A DNA stretch of 27,231 nucleotides from positions 1 to 27,231 of IMG/VR virus record IMGVR_UViG_3300043466_003509. One strand, 5' to 3'. The notes beneath the pieces were generated by a model, which saw nothing but the letters and a program-made list of their open reading frames with translations, was not told the origin of the DNA and did no database searches. Positions 1 to 6,983 of this stretch are shown here, piece after piece (the stretch's first letter is position 1; the number at the start of each line of letters is the position of its first letter). Source of the stretch: a virus. A program made the translations under genes and the position numbers.

Positions 1-6
1 AAATAT

Positions 7-381
7 TCATGCTTTACAGAAATCTCCTTGCTCGTTGGTATAGTATATTTCTTTGAACTCAACATCTTTCAATAGCTTTTGGCAGTGTTTGCAAGGTTTC
101 CCCATTGCCAAATTGTCGTTCCTGTCGATTCGAAAAGTGACCAAAGTATTTCTGGTGTGATCGACTTTGCCAGACTTAATAATTGCACAAGCTTCTGCGT
201 GTAGTCCACTGCCATCAAAATAACCATACTTTTGGTTAATTGGATGCGACTTCTTGGAGTTCTTCCCAATCGAGACTATTTTGTTTTTATTTAAGATAAA
301 AGCAAAGTGACGGCAGCGAAGATCAATGCCGTCATAGATGATTAGGTTTCTGGCTAGTTGAACCAGTCTCTCAAACTTCAT
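7..381 (-). CDS. Cytidine/dCMP deaminase-fold protein
   Basis: A 124-residue protein with the zinc signature of the cytidine deaminase superfamily: His61-Ala-Glu63 (HAEACAI) and Pro96-Cys97-x-x-Cys100 (PCKHCQ). Known members use His and two Cys to hold Zn and the Glu as proton shuttle, deaminating cytidine, dCMP or other bases. The protein is about the minimal length for the fold. The spacing and the downstream 'EIYYTNEQG' resemble small phage and bacterial deaminases more than the longer T4-type dCMP deaminase, so the substrate is not settled. The likely role is pyrimidine nucleotide supply, which fits a genome that also encodes ribonucleotide reductase. A purine-rich AGGGA lies directly before the ATG but is too close to be a good ribosome-binding site. 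It is transcribed away from the tail operon. Fold confidence is high, substrate confidence low. Confidence 0.8.
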   Translation of the reverse strand: MKFERLVQLARNLIIYDGIDLRCRHFAFILNKNKIVSIGKNSKKSHPINQKYGYFDGSGLHAEACAIIKSGKVDHTRNTLVTFRIDRNDNLAMGKPCKHCQKLLKDVEFKEIYYTNEQGDFCKA

Positions 382-402
382 TCCCTATGGGAATACGGTT
401 TC

Positions 403-894
403 TCAAAAGTTGTCAAGCTTTTTGAACTGCAATTTTAGAAAAGAGTCGTTATCCTCCACGACATCACTAAATCCGTAAGTTTTTAATAGTTTTAAAAATG
501 AGCCCAGTCTTTTTCTTTTTTTAAATACATTTACGTAAACCTCTTTGAATCCGCAATTAGCAAATACCTGATATGCAGATTTTTTAATATTATCAGTCTG
601 AGCTACATTAGGATCATGAAACACATAATTTAATTCAATTGATATGCTTGTTAATAGCCTAAAAACAAAAACAGAAATTATTCTGCCATTTGGGGCAACA
701 AAAACAACGGAAGTTTTTGATGAGCCTTGAATATTTAAAGCCATCTCTTTCAAAAACATCGAAGGAGAAACTGTGGAGCTTATCCCAAATGCCCCTTGAG
801 CTTTAACTGCAAGCCTCAAAACTTCTGGGATATCGTTAGTTCTTAATGGGCGAACTTCAAAGGATTCTATTTTTATTTGGTTTTTGGCACCCAT
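403..894 (-). CDS. GNAT-like acetyltransferase (putative)
   Basis: A 163-residue protein. The N-terminus (about residues 13-30, 'EVRPLRTNDIPEVLRLA') looks like the first strand and helix of GNAT N-acetyltransferases. The C-terminal part, with a helix followed by 'LKTYGFSDVVEDNDSFLKL', looks like the closing strands that follow the acetyl-CoA region. No clear Q/RxxGxG/A acetyl-CoA motif is visible, so activity is uncertain and it may bind without catalysing. It lies 21 bp upstream (in minus-strand terms) of the deaminase-fold gene and starts only 29 bp from the divergently transcribed tail gene. There is no Shine-Dalgarno sequence before its ATG. It is a different protein from the second GNAT at 16053-16526. 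The substrate is unknown. Confidence 0.55.
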   Translation of the reverse strand: MGAKNQIKIESFEVRPLRTNDIPEVLRLAVKAQGAFGISSTVSPSMFLKEMALNIQGSSKTSVVFVAPNGRIISVFVFRLLTSISIELNYVFHDPNVAQTDNIKKSAYQVFANCGFKEVYVNVFKKRKRLGSFLKLLKTYGFSDVVEDNDSFLKLQFKKLDNF

Positions 895-895
895 A

Positions 896-910
896 AGTGT
901 AATATATTAA
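896..910 (+). promoter_or_regulatory. Candidate late promoter for the tail-tip operon
   Basis: AGTGTAATATATTAA sits in the 29-bp divergent gap, ending 13 bp before the ATG of the gpL-like gene. It resembles the three GTGTAAATA motifs upstream of minus-strand genes (21086, 24097, 24750) and, more distantly, the T4 late promoter TATAAATA. It differs from the others by one base in the core. It is the only place upstream of the operon where a promoter could sit without lying inside another gene. Confidence 0.4.
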
Positions 911-923
911 AAGGTAAAAGGAA

Positions 924-2495
924 ATGTCAAGGGCGTCAAATCAAAAAGTCAATGCGGAGCTTTTCTCGCTAGAGCCAACAGCTTTGTTGGAGTTCTTCAT
1001 TATTTACTATGATTACATAAACCGCCCAGACGATAAACTTTACATCCACGGCGGAACGAATGGAATTAATGGCTCTGTTTATTGGCAGGGTCAAGAGTAC
1101 CTTCCTTTCCCCATTCAAAGCTCTGGATTTGAATCTAGAGGAGATGGGACGCTTCCAAGGCCAAAGTTGATGGTATCTAACCAAGATTTTTTTGTTTCTA
1201 ACTTAATCAGAAGATACAATAATCTTGTCGGGGCCAAGGTCGTAAGAAAAAGAGTCTTTTTAAAATTCTTGGATGCTGTCAATTTTTCAGATGGCATAAA
1301 CCCTTATGGCTCCGCTGATTCGACAGCGGGATTAGAAGATCAAGTATTTTTCATTTTAAGAAGATCCGCCGAAAATAGGGCAATTGTTGAATTTGAGTTG
1401 GCTTCTCCATTAGAAATAGAAAATGTAACTTTCCCAAGAAGAACTGTAATGGCTAGATATTGCAGTTTTCATTATCGCGGAAATGGCTGTCGGTACATGG
1501 GTCCGCCAATAGCGGATGAAAACGATCAACAGTTAACGGCAAAAGAAATAAAATTCACTTCTGGCTTAATAAGAAGAAGATACAATACTTCGGACAATGT
1601 AGAGCCAAGCAATAGCGCGCAATTTACTAGTAAAATTGCCGCTGCCCCATTTCAAACCCCAGACGGAGAAGATGTAGTTACTTCTATTACAGAGACAGTT
1701 ACCTATAATGGATCTAGCTATAATGTAATTGGATTTCCCGTTTATGCAGCAGATAATTATTACCTTGAGTACCTTGGTTATTTTAAGGTTGATTACTCAG
1801 AAGGTGGAGAATATTATTTTGGGGTTGATCCAGATGATGCTGCGGAAATATTTATTGATGGTAGATTAATTGCTGGAGACTATGGCAAAGGCCCAAGACA
1901 AGGATCAGGGCCGCAAGGAACAACGGGATCTATAGTATTAAAAGAAGGCCACCATAGAGTTTTGGTTCGTTTTTACGAAAACGGCGGCACTCAGAACCCA
2001 AATCCACAAGGATTAACAGTTTTTTATAAAACGCCTGGTTCTTCAACTTGGACTTCGGTTCCAGCGGCGAGATGGTATTACAACCCTTCAGAAAGAAATC
2101 TTTTAACATCGTCTCAAAGATTCTTTTCGTCTTCTCCATTGGATGTTTGGGTTAGTATAGAAATCGCAGCGCTAAGGAATGCGGCAAACAAAGGTTTATG
2201 GAAAATGGACACTAATTATAAAACTGGAGACTATGTTTACATAGAAAATCCACATGTAAAAGTTGCTAAAAAAAATATAAACGAAATTCCAAATTGGACT
2301 CCTCTTTTGAAATTTTACATGTGCGTCAAAACGCATACGGCAACAGGATCAAAACACCCATCGTTCAGTAGAGAATTTTGGGTTTCAGACCAATGCTCAA
2401 AATCCATAAATGGATGCAAGCTCAGATTCGGAGACGATGGAATTTTGCCGTTTGGAGGCTTCCCTGGTACAGAAGAATACGCAATAAACCAATAA
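924..2495 (+). CDS. Minor tail protein, lambda gpL-like, with inserted PA14 and CBM-like domains
   Basis: A 523-residue distal tail-tip protein. Residues 1-195 match the lambda gpL type ('FELASPLEIENVTFPRR' followed by 'ARYCSFHYRGNGC'). The extreme C-terminus also matches ('DQCSKSINGCKLRFG', 'LPFGGFPG'). The four family cysteines, here Cys180, Cys189, Cys491 and Cys498, are those that hold an iron-sulfur cluster in lambda gpL. Between the two pairs lie about 300 extra residues. Residues 270-385 look like a PA14 beta-domain ('YYFGVDPDDAAEIFIDG', then 'EGHHRVLVRFYENGG'). Residues 424-488 resemble a CBM5/12-type carbohydrate module ('TNYKTGDYVYIEN', 'FYMCVKTHTATGS', 'FWV'). The usual gpL is about 230 residues. 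AAAAGG lies just before the ATG, and the stop overlaps the next start (TAATG). The tail role is firm; the sugar-binding role is inferred. Confidence 0.85.
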   Translation: MSRASNQKVNAELFSLEPTALLEFFIIYYDYINRPDDKLYIHGGTNGINGSVYWQGQEYLPFPIQSSGFESRGDGTLPRPKLMVSNQDFFVSNLIRRYNNLVGAKVVRKRVFLKFLDAVNFSDGINPYGSADSTAGLEDQVFFILRRSAENRAIVEFELASPLEIENVTFPRRTVMARYCSFHYRGNGCRYMGPPIADENDQQLTAKEIKFTSGLIRRRYNTSDNVEPSNSAQFTSKIAAAPFQTPDGEDVVTSITETVTYNGSSYNVIGFPVYAADNYYLEYLGYFKVDYSEGGEYYFGVDPDDAAEIFIDGRLIAGDYGKGPRQGSGPQGTTGSIVLKEGHHRVLVRFYENGGTQNPNPQGLTVFYKTPGSSTWTSVPAARWYYNPSERNLLTSSQRFFSSSPLDVWVSIEIAALRNAANKGLWKMDTNYKTGDYVYIENPHVKVAKKNINEIPNWTPLLKFYMCVKTHTATGSKHPSFSREFWVSDQCSKSINGCKLRFGDDGILPFGGFPGTEEYAINQ

Positions 2496-2857
2496 TGAAA
2501 TCTATTATAGATCACGCAAATACATCTGAAATTGAGGTTTGTGGGTTCGTGTTAGTTGAAGACGGCGAATTGAAAAGCGAACCAGCCAAAAACATAGCTT
2601 CGTATCAAAATGATATATTTGAAATACACCCATTGGAAGTAGTTCGTAAAATTAGAAGCGGTAAACTTGCGGCTATCTATCATACTCACCCAAGCTGCGG
2701 AGAACAGGAGTCGAAATTCGACAGATTTAATTGTGAAAATTCTTGCGTTCCTTATTTGATCTATAGCAAGGAAACAAATAAATTTAATTTAATTTTGCCG
2801 AGAAAACCTCATGTAAATAAAGAGTATATTGAAATATTAAGGAAAAACTATGACTAA
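2495..2857 (+). CDS. JAMM/Mov34 metallopeptidase, gpK-like tail assembly protein
   Basis: A 120-residue protein whose start is taken at ATG 2495. That ATG overlaps the gpL-like stop (TAATG), and an upstream in-frame ATG at 2378 would add 39 residues that only shadow the previous gene. It has the complete JAMM signature: a Glu in 'EVCGFVL' and His-x-His-x7-Ser-x-x-Asp in 'YHTHPSCGEQESKFDRF', a Zn-dependent isopeptidase/endopeptidase site. Position between L-like and I-like genes is that of lambda K. Lambda gpK also has a C-terminal NlpC/P60 peptidoglycan hydrolase; that half is absent here, so any cell-wall role would have to come from the JAMM domain or another gene. It overlaps the next gene by 8 bp. 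Confidence 0.85.
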   Translation: MKSIIDHANTSEIEVCGFVLVEDGELKSEPAKNIASYQNDIFEIHPLEVVRKIRSGKLAAIYHTHPSCGEQESKFDRFNCENSCVPYLIYSKETNKFNLILPRKPHVNKEYIEILRKNYD

Positions 2858-5489
2858 TGTATTTTTGTACGGAGAGTTAAGAAATAAATTTGGAGGAGAG
2901 TTTGCATTCAACATCAATTCTGCTAGAGAAGCGTTTTTGGCTGTCAATGCTAATAGAAAAGGGTTTTTAGATGAGATAAAAAAGCTAGCGGCAAAAGGAA
3001 TTTTTTATAGAGTTATAGTTGACGACGAAGTAATAGAGAAAGAAAAACAGCTTCTTATCGCTAAACCTCCTAAAGAGATTCACATTGTTCCAGTTGTGTG
3101 GGGAGCAGGAAGAAATGGGGCGGCAATTGGAATGCTTGTAGTTGGAATAGCTCTTGTAGCTATGACTGGTGGTCTTGCAGCGATTGGAATTCAAGGCATG
3201 TCCGCTTTTGCTGGCGCCACAGCAACTGCCGCTGCTGGCTCATTGGCTGGAGCCGCAGGATTTGTCGGTTCTCTTGGTATGGCGTTAGCCGTGCAAGGCG
3301 CAATGACCCTTCTTTTCCCGCCTCCAAAACCTGACTTTAATCAAGAAGTTCAAGCTGGCGGTAAGTCTTATTTGTTTGGCAATAAACCGTCTAACGCTTC
3401 TCAAGGTCAAGCTGTACCAGTCGGCTATGGAAGACTAAAAATAGGATCTTCTCAAATAAGTTCAAGCGTTGATCATTACGGAATAAACGCAGACGTAAAG
3501 CAGCTAATGGCTCCTGTAGATAAGCCAATTGATGATTACACTCAGTTAGAGTTTGCTGATGAGCAAGAGCTTACCCAGCAAGATTCATTTTCGACCAATC
3601 AGTCTGCTATCTTTGAAGAGCCATTAAACATTTACTACATAAATGTATTAAACTCTTACATAGACATTCTGACAAAAAGTGCAGAAAAAGTAGTTTCTAG
3701 ACCTGTTGAAGTTGTTGTAAGAAAAAATACAGAAATAATTTCTAATCCAGATCTTCCAACTTATGATGCGGATATAAAATATCAGTGGGAAGAGGTAAGC
3801 ACAGACGCTTCCAAAGGACAAGTTAGAATAGAAAATCCATATTCTTTTAAAACAGGAATAATTTTAAGATCGTATCACTCCCCTGATTTCACTGTCACGA
3901 ATGATTATGACAATATAACAAACATTGATCCAAGCTATTTTACTTCTTATGAAGTTGGAGATTTAGTAAGATTTGGGCCTCAGCAATTTTATAAATCAAA
4001 ATTTCTTTCTTACGACGCTAGCTATGAATATAGAAGTGGAGAATTAGTTAATTATCCGACAGGAGCAGACACGGAGACATTTTTTCAAGCCAAAGAAAAT
4101 GACAGAACTGGTTTCTCTGGTCTTACCCCAACTGGTAGTAACGGCTTAGTGAGGACAGATTATTGGAGAAAAATTCTCCCGCCTCCTTTAGAGTATTTGT
4201 ATAAATGCACTGCCACAGTAACTGGACATTTGCCAACCACTGGTGCATTAGACGCAAACGGAGCCCCAATTGCAGAAACTAATTTTTGGACAAGGGTAGA
4301 ATCGCCCTCTAACACAGAGCAGATGAACACTTTGTTTAAAGATTACCCATCTTACACTGATAATAAACAATTCGTTCATGTTGGAAACTTTGATGGCTTA
4401 AACGAACCAGGGATCCAAGGTGTAAGCTCTAATTTAGATAATTATGGAATGGAGTTTCTTGGATATTTTTATGTCTCGGTCGCTGGCAGAATAAAGAGTG
4501 TTTATGAGCTGGGGACTGCCCAAGGCGCTTATGAAATAATTAAAGTTGGTAATACTGGTCAATGGAGCGGCCTTGGTTTAACTGGTCAAGGAGGAGTCGC
4601 ATTAACTCCAAGAATAGGCGCGACATTCAATAAAACTGCGACACAAGGAGCCAGCGATGGCAAAGTAGCGCAAGTTGCCGAGTTTCAATTCAAACTGGAT
4701 TCTGACGATGCTGCGGATTTATTTATAGATCAAAGTGGAGTTTCTACATATTATGGTGGGCATGGAATGTATTCTGGATTTGCAAATCCACTAAACCCAA
4801 CAACGGGAGAGATACATGCTCTCCATTCAACAGTCAATCCAATTTATTTAACCGCTGGCTATCATCGTTTATACGCTAGAGTTCAAGATTCTAGAGGGGC
4901 AGAAGGAATAACTATCTACCATAGATACGATACAGATAGAAATGGATCATATTCAGATTGGGCAGTACTTCCAAAAGAAAAGATTTTTTATTCAAATGAT
5001 GACTTGCAGTTCCCAAGAGATGAAAAATTCTTGGAGCAAGGAATTTCTGGATATATAACCCCAGCAGATGGACAGGGAGAAAGAATGGTGAGCGGGCAAA
5101 GTTATAAAATAATAGTTCCAAGCTCAACTTCTTGGACTCAATTAGGAGCAGCTTCTTCAGCCGCTGGGACTGTATTTTATTACAATGGAGGTGATGCTGG
5201 AACTTCGGACGCCAACGCAAGAGTAACAAAAGATTTTGTAAATTATGCCCAACAAAATTCGGCAGAATCAAATAGGCTTGTCAGATTTGTAGCTAACAGA
5301 AGAGAAGTTAACGGTTCTGTAGACAATGGTTATGCAACTTATAAAGCGAGATATGTTTGTAAGGCAACCATAGGTGATAGAACTACAATTTCTGCATCTC
5401 CTGTAAGAATGAATGTTAGATTTATTCCAATGGAGCTTTCGAGAGGAACTTCTAGAGACGCATTCTTGCCGCCTCAATCTCAAGTTTAA
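2850..5489 (+). CDS. Tail assembly protein, gpI-like core with long carbohydrate-binding extension
   Basis: An 879-residue protein. Residues 1-210 match the lambda gpI family: an N-terminal ubiquitin-like segment ('LYGELRNKFGGEF'), 'IHIVPVVWGAGRNG', a glycine/alanine-rich hydrophobic stretch (about 92-156), and the closing 'QAVPVGYGRLKIGSS'. Lambda gpI is about 220 residues, so some 670 residues are added. The extension contains CBM5/12-like pieces around 365-450 ('YEVGDLVRF', 'YLYKCTATVTG'), a second PA14-like domain around 600-715 ('FQFKLDSDDAADLFIDQ', 'AGYHRLYARVQDSRG'), and a module around 747-793 ('SWTQLGAASSAAGTVF') common in phage structural proteins. AAGGA seven bases before the ATG is one of the few good Shine-Dalgarno sites here. 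The extension turns an assembly factor into a likely virion surface component; that is inference. Confidence 0.8.
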   Translation: MTNVFLYGELRNKFGGEFAFNINSAREAFLAVNANRKGFLDEIKKLAAKGIFYRVIVDDEVIEKEKQLLIAKPPKEIHIVPVVWGAGRNGAAIGMLVVGIALVAMTGGLAAIGIQGMSAFAGATATAAAGSLAGAAGFVGSLGMALAVQGAMTLLFPPPKPDFNQEVQAGGKSYLFGNKPSNASQGQAVPVGYGRLKIGSSQISSSVDHYGINADVKQLMAPVDKPIDDYTQLEFADEQELTQQDSFSTNQSAIFEEPLNIYYINVLNSYIDILTKSAEKVVSRPVEVVVRKNTEIISNPDLPTYDADIKYQWEEVSTDASKGQVRIENPYSFKTGIILRSYHSPDFTVTNDYDNITNIDPSYFTSYEVGDLVRFGPQQFYKSKFLSYDASYEYRSGELVNYPTGADTETFFQAKENDRTGFSGLTPTGSNGLVRTDYWRKILPPPLEYLYKCTATVTGHLPTTGALDANGAPIAETNFWTRVESPSNTEQMNTLFKDYPSYTDNKQFVHVGNFDGLNEPGIQGVSSNLDNYGMEFLGYFYVSVAGRIKSVYELGTAQGAYEIIKVGNTGQWSGLGLTGQGGVALTPRIGATFNKTATQGASDGKVAQVAEFQFKLDSDDAADLFIDQSGVSTYYGGHGMYSGFANPLNPTTGEIHALHSTVNPIYLTAGYHRLYARVQDSRGAEGITIYHRYDTDRNGSYSDWAVLPKEKIFYSNDDLQFPRDEKFLEQGISGYITPADGQGERMVSGQSYKIIVPSSTSWTQLGAASSAAGTVFYYNGGDAGTSDANARVTKDFVNYAQQNSAESNRLVRFVANRREVNGSVDNGYATYKARYVCKATIGDRTTISASPVRMNVRFIPMELSRGTSRDAFLPPQSQV

Positions 5490-5490
5490 C

Positions 5491-6393
5491 GTGAAAATTT
5501 TAAATCCATATAGATTTTACAGAGGAGGCAAAGGAGAAACGGATACTCCTGCGCTGGAACCACCAAGAAGGCAAGATCTCAGAAGGTCTATTTCGATTTC
5601 AGAAAGCGTTGATGTTCTTTGTGAAGGGCCGATTTATGGCCTTGTTGATAAATTTGGCAAAAAAGTATATGGGTTGGATATGTTAAAAGGCATTTATCTG
5701 AATAAAACTCCAGTTATGAACGCAAATGGAGAATATAATTTCAGAAATGTTTCAATGGAAATTAATCTTGGAACTGAAAACCAAAAGCCTTTGGCAAACT
5801 TTAGAAATGTATACATAATGAAGCCCGCTTCATTTAAGCTTTTAGGTCCAATAAATAATCAACTTACTCCAGATGGCTCAATTGATAAAAGATATAGCAA
5901 TGGAGAAAAGGGCGTTCCAGCAGTAAGAAACTTTTCTGATTGGGCTGCTGGTTGGCCTACGCAGCCTCAAGACCCATTTGTTTTTGTTCATCAAATACGA
6001 AACAAAGATGTTAAAAAAATAAGAATAAGTCTTCTTGTTGAAGCTTTATTCGATACCGTAGATATTGGACAAGGCGGAAAAGGAAAAGATATTGGTCTTA
6101 GTAAGCCAGCTACTGTTAAAATTTTAGTAAAAACGGGCGTCGATGGGGCGGCTCCATTTCAAGTTAAAGAATTTCCAATAACAGGAACAGCGCAAGCTCC
6201 TTTCGCGCTAACCCTTGGAGAACAAATTTCTCAGCCATTTGGACAAGGAACCTACAGATCAATTGGAGGAGGTGGCGCGGGAGGTATGATACTAACAGGG
6301 CCAACTGGAGGCTCATTCTCTGGCTTTAGAGACTTTTACGGAAGCATTTTTTATAAAGAAAAACTGCCAGTAACACCGTTTGTTTCATCATAA
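5491..6393 (+). CDS. gpJ-like tail tip protein, N-terminal part (split gene)
   Basis: A 300-residue protein matching only the N-terminal domain of lambda gpJ-type host-specificity proteins: 'RRSISISESVDVLCEGPI', 'KGIYLNKTPVMNANGEYNF', then 'EINLGTENQKPL', followed by the region of 'KIRISLLVEALFDT' and the IxGT stretch. It stops where canonical gpJ would run on into the hub domain. The remainder is found 590 bp downstream in a separate gene (6984-12623). The start is chosen at GTG 5491, one base after the gpI-like stop. An in-frame ATG at 5413 would add 26 residues that look like an out-of-frame shadow of the previous gene. No Shine-Dalgarno sequence is seen, so translation is probably coupled. 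It ends in a Gly-rich tail (GGGGAGGM). Very likely a structural tail-tip subunit. Confidence 0.8.
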   Translation: MKILNPYRFYRGGKGETDTPALEPPRRQDLRRSISISESVDVLCEGPIYGLVDKFGKKVYGLDMLKGIYLNKTPVMNANGEYNFRNVSMEINLGTENQKPLANFRNVYIMKPASFKLLGPINNQLTPDGSIDKRYSNGEKGVPAVRNFSDWAAGWPTQPQDPFVFVHQIRNKDVKKIRISLLVEALFDTVDIGQGGKGKDIGLSKPATVKILVKTGVDGAAPFQVKEFPITGTAQAPFALTLGEQISQPFGQGTYRSIGGGGAGGMILTGPTGGSFSGFRDFYGSIFYKEKLPVTPFVSS

Positions 6394-6394
6394 A

Positions 6395-6967
6395 ATGCAA
6401 AATCAAAAAACAATAGAAGAGATTATCGCATCTAGCATAAAGCCTAGAAATTATTCTGATATTTTGGCGATTATTTATAATTTGAGAAAAAGAGAGAAAA
6501 AGGACTATTTCCCGCAGGCTTTTCAGAAAAATATCATTAGCTCTACAGCCATTGGTGACAGCGGGACTTACAGTGTATTTGACGCAATCAACTCTTCGTA
6601 TTCAAGAAGCTCCACAATGACTTTGGCAGGAAGAGCCAGCTATGCGGAAACAAATGGGGCGACAGTTGTAGAAAAAAAAGCAATAGGCATTTTTGCATGG
6701 ATAGACGTAAATCGCCAAGGATCTCCATTTTATTTGCCAGAGGCTAAGTCCATTCAGTGCCCAGGCTCTCAAATTCAAAGCAATGGGCAATTTTCTTTTG
6801 ATGTCCCAGCCTCGATTATGCAAAGTTTAAGCTTAGGAACTCATTACATATATATTGACGCATCTTCTCCAGATAATCCAGCAGTAAGGTTGACTGCTTC
6901 TGGAACAGGCACAGACCCAACAAACTTGTATACTTACAATGTAAGAAGCTTTACAATAACTGCTTAA
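6395..6967 (+). CDS. Small beta-rich protein inserted between the two gpJ parts
   Basis: A 190-residue protein that I do not recognise as a whole. The start is taken at ATG 6395, one base after the previous stop (TAAAATG). Residues 1-45 are predicted helical and basic ('IIYNLRKREKKDYF'). The rest is beta-rich with Gly and Ser. The C-terminal half ('NGQFSFDVPASIMQSLSLG' then 'THYIYIDASSPDNP') resembles an Ig-like beta-sandwich found in surface proteins. It has no signal peptide. It sits exactly in the gap of the split gpJ and in a third reading frame, so it was probably inserted as a free-standing gene, and its product may sit at the junction of the two J pieces in the tail tip. No homing-endonuclease motif (HNH, GIY-YIG, LAGLIDADG) is visible. 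Confidence 0.65.
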   Translation: MQNQKTIEEIIASSIKPRNYSDILAIIYNLRKREKKDYFPQAFQKNIISSTAIGDSGTYSVFDAINSSYSRSSTMTLAGRASYAETNGATVVEKKAIGIFAWIDVNRQGSPFYLPEAKSIQCPGSQIQSNGQFSFDVPASIMQSLSLGTHYIYIDASSPDNPAVRLTASGTGTDPTNLYTYNVRSFTITA

Positions 6968-6983
6968 AACTTATAATATATAA

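Noticed and set aside
2378-2857. Longer start for the JAMM protein at 2378
   Set aside because: The extra 39 residues are the out-of-frame shadow of the conserved gpL C-terminus; the TAATG overlap at 2495 is the natural start.
5413-5490. ATG 5413 as start of the gpJ N-terminal part
   Set aside because: It would overlap the gpI-like gene by 77 bp, with residues unlike gpJ; GTG 5491 directly follows the upstream stop.
6970-6983. TATAAT before the large gpJ gene as a promoter
   Set aside because: It is only a few bases from the ATG, has no -35 element, and lies inside a tight operon; AT-rich chance is a sufficient explanation, though a late-type start cannot be excluded.
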